Part shown: one piece after another, positions 22,009 to 32,801 of the stretch
Numbering within the stretch: position 1 is the stretch's first letter
How the letters are laid out: each line of letters opens with the position of its first letter
Origin: Crotalaria pallida
Taxonomy: Eukaryota > Streptophyta > Magnoliopsida > Fabales > Fabaceae
DNA: 64,000 nt
Direction: 5' to 3'
Assembly: GCA_037953625.1 (NCBI GenBank)
Contig: CM075655.1
Location: 28,786,001-28,850,000 of the forward strand
Notes under the pieces: model-generated
Seen by the model: the letters and a program-made list of their open reading frames with translations, nothing else
What the model was told of the DNA's origin: nothing
Database searches by the model: none
Position numbers and translations under genes: made by a program

Positions 22009-22618
22009 GCTCCCCTCAATTAATGCTTTTGACATTTGAAATCCAATTGAGTAAGCTTGATTCTCCCCCTATCTTCAACAACTTTGCTCAACCTACATAA
22101 AAACAACAAAACAACCTTTCTCCAAACATACCATTTAAAAATTTCTCCCTTTGTTTCAAAACATCATATTTCTCCCCCTTTGGCATTATCAAAAAGAAAT
22201 ATATACCAATTGTAACTAAAAAAATACCAATTGAAATAAGATCTAAGCCAAAATAGAAGAAATATAACCAAAACATCATCAATAGATGGTTACCATGCTT
22301 TTATTCAACTCAATGATATCAATTATAACAAATTGTATACCAATAACATGATACTAATTGTAAAACAATTGAAAGAATTTGATACCAATAGTATTTTCTC
22401 AATAGTATAAACAATATCACATTATAAGAAATAATACCAATTGAGAGAACTATGAGAAATATCTAACAATATCAATTGTAGATACCAATTGTATAATATC
22501 AAATGTTACCAATTTGTAGGATTTTCTTCTTGATACCAATTGAAGAAGATCAATAATGTCAATTGTATCAAATGTGTATAGACCTTCATTTGCTTCTTCA
22601 ATCATACCTACAAAACAA
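22009..22618 (-). repeat. 3' noncoding segment of CopA2 with reiterated CAATTGGTAT motifs
   Basis: No gene is present. ATACCAATTG occurs exactly at 22203, 22224, 22434, 22482 and 22533, with near copies at about 22317, 22338, 22351, 22382, 22470 and 22506. On the element sense strand this is CAATTGGTAT, the junction of the LTR 3' end with the start of the primer site (CA + ATTGGTATCAGAGC). The distances between copies are irregular. Confidence 0.7.
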
Positions 22619-24411
22619 TCATGCTTTGCTTTTTGGTATCCAAATGGTTTTGGATCCATTTTTGTTAGTGTAGGGACTCTCACCCTTTTTCATCCAAACA
22701 AAATCTCCTTTAGGTATACCATGCACTTTAATATAACACACATTTGAAGTATGTCCATGAGTACCACAATAGAAACATGTTGGTGCATTTGAAAAATCAA
22801 CCTTTGAAAAATCAACAACATTTCTATGAGATTTACTCTTAGCATTAGTATAACCCAAACCAAACTTGTTTGAATTTTCTCTTTGAAAATTTAACAATGT
22901 TCGCAATCTAATATCACCATTTGTGAAACTTGCAAGCTTATTTTTCAAAATAGCATTTTCATCTTTAAGCAACTTGCAATTCTCACAATCAACCACATTA
23001 TTCAATCTACTAGCACAATCACAAGAAGAACTAGCATATATAAGATCAAGAGTTTCATTTTGAAGATTAAGCTCATCAACTTGTTTTTGAAGTTCTAAAA
23101 TCTCTTGTTGATGTTCCAAAATGAGCTTCTTCCTATCAATATTTTTCTTAGCTAATTTCTTGAGATGGTCATGCATTTCTTCATAAGCATTATATAACAT
23201 TTCATAATTTGAAGAAATTTCGGATTTAGTAAGACTTACATCGCTTTCGTCACTTTTCTCACTTGATTCATCACTTGAGCTTTCCTCTTCATGTACTTGA
23301 GCTATCAAGTTGAGACAAGCGGCATGTTCATCATCCGAAGAACTACTAGTTGTGCTTTTCTTGTCTTGTTCATCATCACTATTCCAAACTATGTATGCCC
23401 TTTTGTGTTTTGCATTTTTCTTCTCTTTCTCCTTCTTCTTGAGATACTTAGAGCATGAGTACTTGAGATGACCGGGCTTTCCACATTCATGGCAAACTAC
23501 ACCTTCTTTTGAAGTCTTGGTCTTGTAGTGTGGGGGATCCTTCTCTTTACTTTTGTCCTTGTTCAACCTTCCTTTTCTCCTTAGAATTTTATTGAACTTT
23601 CTTAGTAGAAGCTTCATCTCCTCTTCATCAATATCCGAATCGGAATCTTCATTATCATCATCATCATCGGAACTCTCTTCCTTTTTATATGACCTTTGAG
23701 ATTTAAGAGCAATTCCTTTTCTTTCTTTGTACTTATCCGACTCTTCATGCATTTGCAAACGTTCAAGCTCCATTTCATGTTCTTGTAGCTTTCCGAAAAG
23801 TGTTGCTAAGTCCATTGTGTCCAAGTCCTTTGATTCAACAATTGCGGTAACCTTGGGTTGCCATTCCCTACTTAGACATCTTAAAACTTTGTTAACAAGT
23901 TCACAATTCACAAAAGTTTTACCAAGAGCAATGAGATGATTAACAATATGAGTAAAACTTTTTGCATAAAACATATAGATTCATTAGGCAACATATGAAA
24001 CAATTCATATTCATGCATCAAAGAATTTAATCTAGCACGCCTAACTTCACTAGTGCCTTCATGTGTGACTTGCAAGGTGTCCCACATATCTTTGGCATCT
24101 TTACATTGGGAGACTCTAAAGAACTCATCATAAGATAGAGCGGAGGTGATGATATTTTTTGCTATTAAATCATATTGAATTTTCCTTTTATCATCATCGG
24201 TCCACTTATCTTTGGGAGTAAGTGTAAGCACACCTTCTACATCTTTTGAGGGAATATAAGGACCATTTTCAATGGCTTCCCAAATGTTCACATCTATAGC
24301 TTCTATAAAGATTCTCATCCTAATTTTCCAATAACCATAACCCTCTCCACCAAACATAGGAGGGCGATTTATTGAAGCACCTTCACCACCAAAAGGATTC
24401 GTAGAACCCAT
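22619..24411 (-). pseudogene. CopA2 Gag (one frameshift)
   Basis: SIRE-like copia Gag of about 600 residues. The start ATG at 24411 gives a PFGGEG / NRPPMF N-terminus shared with CopB. It is followed by the UBN2 core, with GYWKIRMRIFI and SALSYDEFFRVSQC. Near 23970 a frameshift within LPNESI..MQ splits it into a 167-codon and a 451-codon frame. The second holds NHLIAL, LSREWQPKVTAI, a long acidic/Ser-rich region, CHECGKPGHLKYSC near 23490, a coiled-coil-like Lys/Glu-rich stretch, and CFYCGTHGHTSNVC near 22770. It ends just after TIWIPKS, where protease would begin in a full element. Most of gag has stayed open, unlike the CopB copy. Confidence 0.9.
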
Positions 24412-24466
24412 TGTAGTTTCCTTAGGATCTTAACGAAAAAGCTCTATGCTCGTGTCTTTCGACCGA

Positions 24467-24480
24467 GCTCTGATACCAAT
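24467..24480 (-). promoter_or_regulatory. Primer binding site of CopA2
   Basis: Minus strand ATTGGTATCAGAGC directly abutting the LTR end at 24481; tRNA-Met type. Confidence 0.9.
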
Positions 24481-26029
24481 TGTTGGAAAACTACAATCGG
24501 TGGTTGAAACAACTAGGAACACTAGGAGAACACCTAGAAGGGGGGGTTGAATAGGTGTTAAAGAAACTTTGAAAGATTTTCGCAAGAAATAAATCTAAAC
24601 AATTAAAACCAATGAAAATCAATCAATTAACAAATATTATATGAGAGATTAAGCGGAAACAATCAACACCAATATTCTTATTGATTCACCTAGGTTATGA
24701 AAATGATTTTCCCTTTATCAATTTTGCACAATAAAGATTCAATTCAATCAAATATAGAAAAATCACTTTTTCTAGGTTTTCAATCAAGAACACAATTAAT
24801 AACAAGAATTGTAAAGAGTAAGAGTTTAGAGATACGACACAGTGATTTATCCTGGTTCACTTTCATCCACTTGAAAGCTACTCCAGTCCCCTCTTCAACC
24901 AAGAGAGATTCTTCACTATGAGGAATTAGAGTTTCTCAAATTACAAGTAAATGCCTCACAAGACTTCCTTCTTGCTAGCCTACAAGAGATACCACACCCT
25001 TGCCTTGTAACCCTATTGATATCTAATCTAACCTCTACTGGCTTGTTGATAACCCCACAACAAGTCTTCTTTGCTTGCTTCACTCACAAGACTTCCAAGT
25101 ACTTTGAGATTCTTCAAAGTGCCTTCCAAATGCTTGATGAAATGCTTCTTCAAGACTTTCAACTAAACTTGCTTGATTCACAAAATCAAGGCTTCCTTTG
25201 TTGTAGAATGTTTGCCTCTTGCAATGATTACAACTCAATAGAAAACAAAAACAATCCTATGAATCTCTTTCAAAAGCTATGAAATATCAACATGAGAGAT
25301 TCAAGGTTCTTGATCAAAGAATATAAAAATGAGAGCTTTGATCTTGAGAGAGTGAGAGAGAATAGTGTGGCTTTGATTCTTTGTAAAATTGTGTATCAAA
25401 ATGATTCTAGTTGATAGAAATGATTAGGAAAAGGTTTATATAGAATACCCAAAAGTTGGAGCAACTTAGAATAGCATTTGAGAAGTGAAAAACGTATTTA
25501 AAACAGTTACAGACCCTGTTTACTCGAGTAAAATAAGTGTTACTCGAGTAATACGAAAGCTGCATAAATTTCACTCGAGTGAAAAAGGTTTTACTCGAGT
25601 AAAAGTTCAGATAATCGATTATCAAAAGTTTGGTAATCGATTATCAGTACAAAATACACTGTTAATCAATTATCAAAATTTGTTAATCGATTATTAACAT
25701 TAAAAATCAAAAACTAAACCTTTTCTTTCAAACCTTTAAGCCACCTATTGATTTTAGGCAAAGTGAATACTCAAAATATGATATAATCATGCAATCAAAA
25801 GAGATTCACTACCCTCTAATAAATTCTACCCAAACTCATAAACTAAAAGACTTGTGAGGCAAAAGATAAAACAATAAAACATAAACTACCAAACTAAGTC
25901 TTCATGAGTTGGCTCTCTCTTCATAACTTGATGTTTGTTGTTGCTTGTTGAGCTTGAACTTGATCAACACACTTGTAGCTTGTTCAAAACCTTTTGGCAT
26001 TTATCAAAACATTCTTCATGGATCTTACA
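24481..26029 (-). repeat. 5' LTR of CopA2 (complete, 1549 bp)
   Basis: Plus-strand ends are TGTTGGAAAACTAC and GGATCTTACA. It contains CTCGAG pairs at 25523/25543 and 25574/25594 and ATCGAT pairs at 25614/25636 and 25665 (decayed)/25686. Near its 3' end is a G-tract hairpin CACCTA...TAGGTG (about 24533-24560). Confidence 0.92.
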
Positions 26030-26644
26030 GATCTAACCCGACCGACTTAAGGCAACTATCTAACCTCATAAATCCAAGACTAATCACGCTCGAGGCATAA
26101 CCAAAAAGGTCGGATAGAATCCAATTGCCTCACAACACCTATTATTTTTTCGGAACTCTCTCGAAACACAAATCTGAAAGAAATCTTTGAGCACTAATAC
26201 TAAGGTCCACACTTACACTCGAAATCAAATCTTAAGATTCTCTACCTAATCACTCCATCAAGGTCAAGGCACTAAGAACGCCTATTCACTGACTCGAAAT
26301 ACCTTTCCCTACCCTAAACCTTATACTACGATCACATATATTTATACTCAACTTAAACATATATATACACACACACATACAAATACTAGTGCATACATAC
26401 ATACATATATGCACAATAGTATAATTACAAATACTAATACATACATAGGTATATATATATACACACATACGCTTGGAAAATGATTACAAACACTTATACA
26501 TATACATATTTTAGCTCAACATAACTATATACATATATGTATTTACTAAGAAAATAGTTGTAAATCATTTTTCATACTTCGCCTTCATATAATTAAAACA
26601 TACATAACTATAACTTTTAGATTAATAAAAATCGGATCGTTACA
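26030..26644 (-). mobile_element. W-family LTR, 5' part (minus strand)
   Basis: Continues the W LTR beyond CopA2 and ends ATCGGATCGTTACA. Its reverse complement (TGTAACGATCCGATTTTTATT) aligns with the start of the W solo LTR at 29461 (TGTAACATCCTCGTTTTTATT) and shares AAAAATGATTTACAACTATT. Microsatellite-like TATATACACACAC stretches lie at 26340-26470. The 5 bp after the end (ATGGA) do not match the TTTTT before 18422. Confidence 0.75.
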
Positions 26645-26649
26645 ATGGA

Positions 26650-26877
26650 TGTAAGGTGAAGCCTTAGTCCCACATCGGCTGGTAAGGAGAACGAAGCATG
26701 CCTTATATAGGGCATGGATACCTTACCTCACATGGACGTGTTTTGGGGCTCACGGAAGGTGATACCAAGAGCAAAACTGTGAGGGTGAGCGTAACCCAAA
26801 GCGAACAATATCCACATGGCGGTGCGCTGGGCCCCAGTGCCCAGTACCGTACGGCTGGCTGGGGCTGGGCTGTTATA
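26650..26877 (+). mobile_element. TRIM-like short LTR with snRNA-type promoter elements
   Basis: 228 bp from TGTAAGGTGAAG to GGGCTGTTATA. It contains AACCCAAAGCGAACAATATC, a sequence typical of plant terminal-repeat retrotransposons in miniature, and is GC-rich near its 3' end. It is directly followed by TTTTT (26878-26882), the same 5-mer that precedes 18422, so it seems to form the right end of the composite insertion. No coding sequence; a solo LTR is likely. The final CA has become TA. Confidence 0.65.
26667..26709 (+). promoter_or_regulatory. USE plus TATA pair in the TRIM-like LTR
   Basis: GTCCCACATCG (26667-26677) matches the plant U-snRNA upstream sequence element RTCCCACATCG. TATATA follows at 26704-26709, a gap of 26 bp, nearer to the short spacing of plant Pol III snRNA promoters than to the longer Pol II spacing. 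A T6 run lies at 26878-26883. Confidence 0.5.
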
Positions 26878-26883
26878 TTTTTT

Positions 26884-27075
26884 AGCATTTGTATCATTTA
26901 CTTTCACTAAGGGAACATAGGGTCCATTCTTAATTGCATTCCAAATTTCGATATAAATCGTTTCAATAAAAATTTTCATGCGCACTTTCCAATAAGCATA
27001 TCCTTCACCATTAAATAGTGGAGGACGGTTTATGGAAGTGCCTTCACCTCCAAATGGGTTATTGTTAGAGCCCAT
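26884..27075 (-). pseudogene. CopB Gag N-terminus
   Basis: ATG at 27075 opens Gag with NPFGGEG, NRPPLF, GYAYWKVRMKIFIE and NGPYVP, very similar to the CopA2 Gag start. The frame runs into the composite insertion at 26883 and resumes on the far side at 18421. Across the junction the AAA AAA codons rejoin in frame once one copy of the 5-T duplication is discounted. Confidence 0.85.
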
Positions 27076-27132
27076 GATTTCCAAAAAGGATCTTTTCGAA
27101 AAAGCGTTTTAATGCTCGGATCTTTCGACCGA

Positions 27133-27144
27133 GCTCTGATACCA
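27133..27144 (-). promoter_or_regulatory. Primer binding site of CopB
   Basis: Minus strand TGGTATCAGAGC, two bases inside the LTR edge at 27147. Confidence 0.9.
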
Positions 27145-27146
27145 CT

Positions 27147-27830
27147 TGTTGGAAACCAACAAGCGGCTCAAACAAAATACTAGAGCGGGTGTGAATAGTG
27201 TTTTGGAGCGTTGATACCAAATTTTCGAGTACGATTGTTAATGGAATGGAAAACAATGATTTTTAAAAAAAATGTCAAATGATAATCAATTATGAAGATG
27301 ACTTAATCGATTATTGTCTAAGAGCAATTTTGATAATCGATTATTAGAACCCCTTAATCGATTATAATATGCAGAAATTCAGAAAGTCACTTTTAATCAA
27401 ATCAGAATCACTTTTTATCAAAAGCTACGAATCAGAGATAACAAAAATAGAATATGATGAACTCTAATTCAATTATTAAATCCTCTTAGTGATCAATTCT
27501 AGAGCAAAGATAAAATTCCCAAATTCTAACCTAATTGATTGATTGTTCTTGTTCAATTAATAAAAGCAATAAAGAGAGACAAGGAATTTTATACTGGTTC
27601 CCCTTCAATCTAGAAGAGTACATCCAGTCCTCCCGGTGGATTTTGGGAGATTTGCTAATGAGAAAATCAAAGGAGTTAGAGGATCTTTTACAAGGATTAA
27701 GAGAATTAAACCTCACTCTCTAACCTAAATCCTAAACCCTCCCAAGAAGGTGCCAACTTCTTGAGTTTCTACCCCAATTTGATTATCTCCAAAATTCCTT
27801 GAATCAACCTCTTGTTGAAGCACCCTCTTC
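27147..27830 (-). repeat. 5' LTR of CopB (right edge approximate)
   Basis: Begins TGTTGGAAACC after the PBS. The right border is uncertain (27.83-27.87 kb), where Tek3-like sequence takes over. It holds palindromes at 27285 (ATCAAT), 27306, 27336 and 27357 (ATCGAT); the distances 27285-27306 and 27336-27357 are both 21 bp. Near its 3' end lies an ATACTA...TAGTGT hairpin (27169-27193), the counterpart of the CACCTA hairpin of CopA. Confidence 0.75.
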
Positions 27831-28215
27831 ATTATAGAATAAGAGTGATTAATATGTTTTGTGTAGGGAGTCACCATGAGACTCATAAGGGCCTAGTTTG
27901 AAATAGGTTTTTGGTTAGGATACCAAATTTTGCTCTCTCTGTGATTTGAGCAACTTATATTGTATGCATGCAAAGTGTTTAGTGCCTAAAATCATGGTTT
28001 GGTTGCATGTATTGTGATTTGGTACCTTAAGTTGTCAAAGTTGTGTTTTATGCATAATTTATGAGATTGTTGGATTCTTTTAGTTTTAGTTTGATTTCAG
28101 TGTTGGAGCATATTTGTTTCATGCCATTTGATCTCTGTGAATGGTGGTTTTAAGTTAGAATTGATTAGATTGAAAATGGTATGTTAAAACTCAGTTTTTG
28201 TGCATTTGCTGTCAT

Positions 28216-28324
28216 GAATAATCGATTACCACGATATGGTAATCGATTATTCTGATGCATCTAATTCAGGTACAGGAAAATAAACGTGGTAATCGATTAC
28301 CAGTCCCTGATAATTGATTACCGG
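28216..28324. repeat. Two hairpins with palindromic arms (Tek3 LTR)
   Basis: GAATAATCGATTACC (28216-28230) and GGTAATCGATTATTC (28238-28252) are exact reverse complements around a 7-nt loop; ATCGAT starts are 21 bp apart (28221/28242). A second pair, GGTAATCGATTA and TAATTGATTACC (28292/28313, 21 bp), pairs with one G.U wobble. Confidence 0.92.
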
Positions 28325-28654
28325 TATAAAAATTCAGCAAAATACCATTTTTAATTTCTAATAATTTTAACCTATAATTAAAATGCTAAATTTTAAAAGA
28401 GGTCACACTGAAATCATACCTGAAATAATATTTGAGTATTATTTCTAAGTGATATGCATAAAGCTTATATTTATTTTATAATGAGTTGGATATTATAAAA
28501 TAAATTAAAAAACAACTCAATTGAGACATCGAAGCATTCATGCATGGTGTTGGTGGAATTTATCGTTTATCATGTTCGAGGAACATGAGGAGGGCTTCTG
28601 GGAGTGCCAAATGTTACTGCTAGATCGATGATACATTAAGGTTGACGATGTGGG

Positions 28655-28856
28655 CAGTATGTGATATACTGTTGATATGATCATTACATTTTGGTGACGT
28701 GATGCACGCAAGAGAAGCAGCATTGTGTATCATAAAGTGATAGGTGTACGTTTTGGCGACGTGACGTTCACCAGATAAGGTGACGTTGTTATCACTTCTG
28801 AGCTAGTACGCCATACGTTCAGGTAACGTATTAAAAGTATTCTTGGAATAGAATAC
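28655..28856. repeat. Array of small inverted repeats with differing stems (Tek3 LTR)
   Basis: CAGTAT-GTGAT-ATACTG (28655-28671), ACGT-TTTGGCG-ACGT (28748-28762), ACGT(T)CACC/GGTGACGT with a bulge (28764-28786), ATACGTT-CAGGT-AACGTAT (28813-28831), GTATTCT-TGGAAT-AGAATAC (28837-28856). It occupies the same place between the palindrome pairs and the ORF as in Tek1 and Tek2. Confidence 0.75.
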
Positions 28857-29087
28857 ACCAATGTTATGGATGGACGTCCGTGAGGATATTTAGTTGGAGT
28901 ATCTCAGGATTGAGATATGACATGCATCATGCCACTATAATTAAAGAGTTTAATTATAAATGAACCTGGCATGATCATATGCATACACATGTTGGTTGAC
29001 AATGTGGTTATCTGTGATTGTTTACTTATAGTTACTCTTATTTGATTATGTATATGTATATGCTTACCCTTGTGCCCTTATTAGGTG

Positions 29088-29460
29088 ATGGCCAGATACC
29101 TAGCTTGCGTCGAGATCAGACCCATCCCTAGTGGTATATGGATATTCGAGGAGCACCGAGCTACCTTTGAGGGTGAGGTGGAGATTACTCTCTATCACCC
29201 TAACCCCCTTGCTCATGTGCGCCCTCGTAGATTTAAGATCCCTATCATTTATACTATGCACGTACCCCTGTTTTATACTTATAGAGGACCACCACTACCA
29301 GCTCGACCAATACATAGGTTCCATAGTTTTCATTTCCGGACAACCACTCGTTCTCATCCCTCCGCTTCTAGAGTTTTCACTGATGCTGACATCCCCTCAC
29401 CTGGTCTAACAGGTACTGTTAGGACTGCACCTACTGCAGACCCTAGGCCCAGTGGTAGGG
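29088..29460 (+). pseudogene. LTR-encoded ORF, copy 2 (Tek3), 5' part, split by W insertion
   Basis: Same protein as at 3592: ATG at 29088 in AGGTGATGG, with IEIRPIPSGIW, FEGEVEIT, YHPNPL, RPRRFKIP and YTMHVP. The frame is open to the W insertion at 29461, which brings an immediate stop. Beyond the insertion (32020-32129) the same frame continues to an acidic tail (DEIEEDPEE) and a stop at 32127-32129. No other lesion is seen, so the ORF was intact when W inserted. The 3'-splice-like tract (GCTTACCCTTGTGCCCTTATTAG) precedes it. Function unknown. Confidence 0.8.
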
Positions 29461-32014
29461 TGTAACATCCTCGTTTTTATTAACCTAATAATTATATTTA
29501 AGAATATTTTGCGTATATGGAAGTGACGTATGAAAAATGATTTACAACTATTTTCTTAGTATGCGTATATGGATATAGTTATGTTGAGATAATATGTACA
29601 TATGTAAAGTATTTTCTTATGTATATGTTTATATTTGTGTATGTGTGTATGTTTATGTAGATGCGTTTGTAGTGCAAGGTTTGGGTAGGGAAGTGTTTTA
29701 GAGTCGTTGGTTATAGTCGAAGGGTAATTGGTTTAGGTTTTAGATTGGTATGGTTGCGATTGAGTGAGTAGGATTCGTGTAGGTTCGTGTATTGAGGTTG
29801 TTCAGAGTCCAAGGGAGCGTTTTAGTGCCTTGACCTTGAGGGAATACTTAGGTAGAGAACCCTAAGATTGAGCCTTAAGTGTAAGTGTGGGCCTTAGTGT
29901 AACATCTTGCTATTTATAATACATGTAGTTAAATAATTAAATGATTTATTATGATGTTTTCAATATTTGAGTGTTGTAATAAAATTTTGATTTCATCATT
30001 ATATTTGAAATATGTTTTGTAGTCAAAATAACTATATATTTGTTATCATACGTTTTTCAAAAATAAAAGACTACTTTTATTTAGTTTAATTAACATTTTG
30101 ATAGGGAGCTCAAGTGACAAACCTTAGAAGCATTTTTATAAAAAGTTTCTTTAGAAAAATATGTTTTACTTAATATTTTGAGCGTCCCTGTAAATTTTCA
30201 TAGTGTTCGGAGGCTGTTTTATTTTTAGCTTCTGAACTGGTTTAATAAATTACTGTTATAAGTTATATATAATAATTTGCTATTTCAAAATTATAAATAT
30301 TATTTTTTTATCAAGTTTAATATCGGGATTGAGAAAATATATTTACTTTTTAATTTTTATACTTTTTCTTACGCAATAGCTATCTGGAGGGACCGGTAAC
30401 TTTATTATTTTTCAATCAGTTTTGAGTAATTCAAAATACAATATTGTTTTACCTAAACGTATTTTATTTTTAGTATCATCCAAATTTTAGTTATAATCCA
30501 AAATACTTACACAGATTGATCCACAAATATATATAAATATATTATTCCTAATCTACCAAGCCCAGCCCCCCCACTTAAAAAAAAAAAAAAAGAAATGTGT
30601 GGCCTTAAAAGGCCTTACGAGAAAGAAGAGAAAAAGTTATAAGTTAGCAGAGAGAGAGAGAGAACAAAACAAAGAAAATAGAAAGAAGTATAAAGAAGCA
30701 ACGGCAACAGAGACCCGATACAGGAACAGAGAATTTTATAGTTTTCAATCTTTCCGGTCCAATAACTCAAGATCCAACAGTTCAATCTCAAATCCTTCTT
30801 AGATAACTAATATTCTCAACTTCCTCTATCCATCTATATAATTTATTCGACGATCCGTCAATATTTTTATTTTCCGTATATTTTCAAATAAAGAGATGTT
30901 TTAGGGAAAAGTGATATATTTTAATGTATAATGATATATATTTATTATTTTGACAAAAATGAGTTTATTTTATATATAATTTTTTTAATGATATAATTAG
31001 TTTTAACATATGTCCCTATTTAGATCCAACACGTTATTGTGAACCCTCTGGAGCAAGTTGCAAAGGTTAACTGGCTCGACCGTTATTGCTAGGATTTCCA
31101 GGTAAGGGGAGACTCTTTCCACCCTTTGAGTTAGGGATAGTTAGAGTTTATAATAGGATTTGAGATTAGTAGTTAAATTAAAGTGTGGTACCAAATAGTG
31201 TAGGTTAGAGTTTAATTATTGGTAATTAATGTAGCTTTTAGTTGACTTTAAGAATATTGTAAATGTTATATTAATTTATATTGTGAATTGTTAAAGTAGG
31301 AAGTGAAGAACATTAGGGAGATGACTTAAATTACTGCACTCTGCACTCTGAGACATACCTGAGTATGTCGACTGATTTATTGGTTACCTGTTGATTTGTT
31401 GTTTGTTATTGATTGTTAAATTGATCGTCATACAACCTAAGTGCTAAATGCTTATATAATTGTGACTAAGTGTTATGATGGTTTAATTGTTAAAGTGTAC
31501 GGACATTGGAATGGTTAAATAGAAATGAAAATGAGAATGAAAAGGGAAATGGAAACGAAATGAATAATGGATAGTTGAACGAATATGAATGAAATGAATG
31601 GAAATGGAATTGTGAATGTGGTTGTACTTTGTTGCCTTTATCTTTGATTTAGCTTTTAGTCTCAAGTTTTATTATGAGCTTTGTACTATCCTTTTAATTC
31701 ACTGTGCTGCGAAAGATCTCACCCTTTGTGGATAACAATTTAGGTACTTGTTCAAGGAGCTTGGAGATCAGAGTGCGCAGCGGAACAAGTCGGAAGAAAG
31801 GAAACTAATTTTATATTCTTATTCTATATTGTAATTAGGTACCCCACGTTTTATATACAAATGTTTTGTAAAAATAAAAGTTTAAGTTCTCCGCTTTATT
31901 TTTCAAACTCTGATTCATGTACTTTATTTAATGAAATTACTTTTAAAGTTTCTTGATTATGTCCAAAAAATTTTATTTTTTTATAATTTATAATATAAAA
32001 TTTGGGGTGTTACA
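29461..32014 (+). mobile_element. W-family solo LTR inserted in the Tek3 LTR ORF
   Basis: Starts TGTAACATCCTCG, ends GGGGTGTTACA, and is flanked by the duplication TAGGG (29456-29460 and 32015-32019). The first roughly 435 bp match the reverse complement of 26210-26644 and the last roughly 350 bp that of 18422-18770. A second TGTAACATCTTGC start at about 29896 suggests a chimeric or internally nested LTR. Apart from short AT-rich ORFs there is no coding content; a (GA)n run and an A-run lie at 30580-30665. Confidence 0.85.
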
Positions 32015-32801
32015 TAGGGCATCTACCCCGTCGGACGAGATTGAGGAGGACCCTGAGGAGAGGGAGAGTGAGGAGGAGGTATCAGTCGAGCTGGCTACTA
32101 GACCCCGTGGAGGACCGAGTGGTTCCTAGGTATAAGCATAGTATAGGTAGTACGGATCCTGGACCTGATGTGTAGTTCCAGTGGACCAGTTGGATGCTTG
32201 CAGGACCAGTTCGACCTGCTCTTTGACACTTATTTTTGAGTTATGATATATTGTATATACTTTTGCAGTGTTGGAGAGCTGAGATCTTTTATAGTTTACT
32301 TTTGTATTTTCAGTTTATGGACTCAGTACTCAGGACTTGTACCTTGTTGATGACTCTGATGACTTGTACTTATGAGATCTTTTTATCACACACACATATA
32401 TATATGGTGTTTATTTCACAATTGATCCTTAAGTACTATGTTATTTCCGCGCACTCTGATATCGTTAAAAAGCGAATTCGACAATTGTTATAGTTTATTG
32501 TTATCTAACCGCGCAAGACAACGATAAGTTTATTATTACCAAAGGTTTTCCTTTTTAAGAAAATGTTGTCTTGAGGAATTTTCTTCACCTTGATATGATA
32601 AAAAGCTATTATGCCGAATTCATTATCTTCTCAAACAATAAGGTCGAAAGTTTAAATACAAGTCCAAACATTTTCGAGAAATGTTAATTAATTATATTGA
32701 AAAATTTTATACGAGATATTTCTTTAATAAAGTCCATAAAGCTATTTGCAAATATATATTCACTATTTTCAATATAATATATTATAAAGAGCGGCGTCAC
32801 A
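32015..32801 (+). mobile_element. Tek3 LTR, last part
   Basis: Includes the C-terminal piece of the LTR ORF (32020-32129) and then noncoding sequence down to GCGGCGTCACA. The next bases (CTACT) and onward are not retrotransposon internal sequence. A matching target duplication on the left was not found because CopB truncates that side. Confidence 0.7.

Larger units (their letters stand above)
20734..26029 (-). mobile_element. CopA copy 2: TSD-flanked gag-only copia element
   Basis: The target duplication GATCT lies at 20729-20733 and 26030-26034. The 5' LTR is 24481-26029, the PBS 24467-24480, gag 22619-24411, followed by a noncoding segment and a 3' LTR at 20734-22008 that lacks its first roughly 290 bp. 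There is no protease, integrase, RT or RNase H. PPT-like tracts (minus AAGGGGGAGAAA, near 22172) remain. It is nested in the W LTR, so it is younger than W. Without pol it can only have moved in trans or lost pol after insertion. Confidence 0.9.
27869..29460 (+). mobile_element. Tek3 Tekay-type LTR, first part
   Basis: Recognised by similarity to the reverse complements of the Tek1 and Tek2 LTRs (GTCACCATGAGACTCATAAGGG against GCCACCATGAGGCTCTAAGGG; ATGCATGCAAAGT) and by the LTR ORF. It is cut on the left by CopB and interrupted at 29461 by a W solo LTR. It resumes at 32015 and ends at 32801 with GGCGTCACA, equivalent to the ...GCGTCACA end of Tek2. No PBS follows, so it is a solo LTR or the 3' LTR of a lost element. 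Confidence 0.75.

Noticed and set aside
26667..26883. An snRNA or 7SL RNA gene
   Set aside because: USE, TATA and T-run are present, but the body matches plant TRIM LTR sequence and not any snRNA or 7SL core I know.
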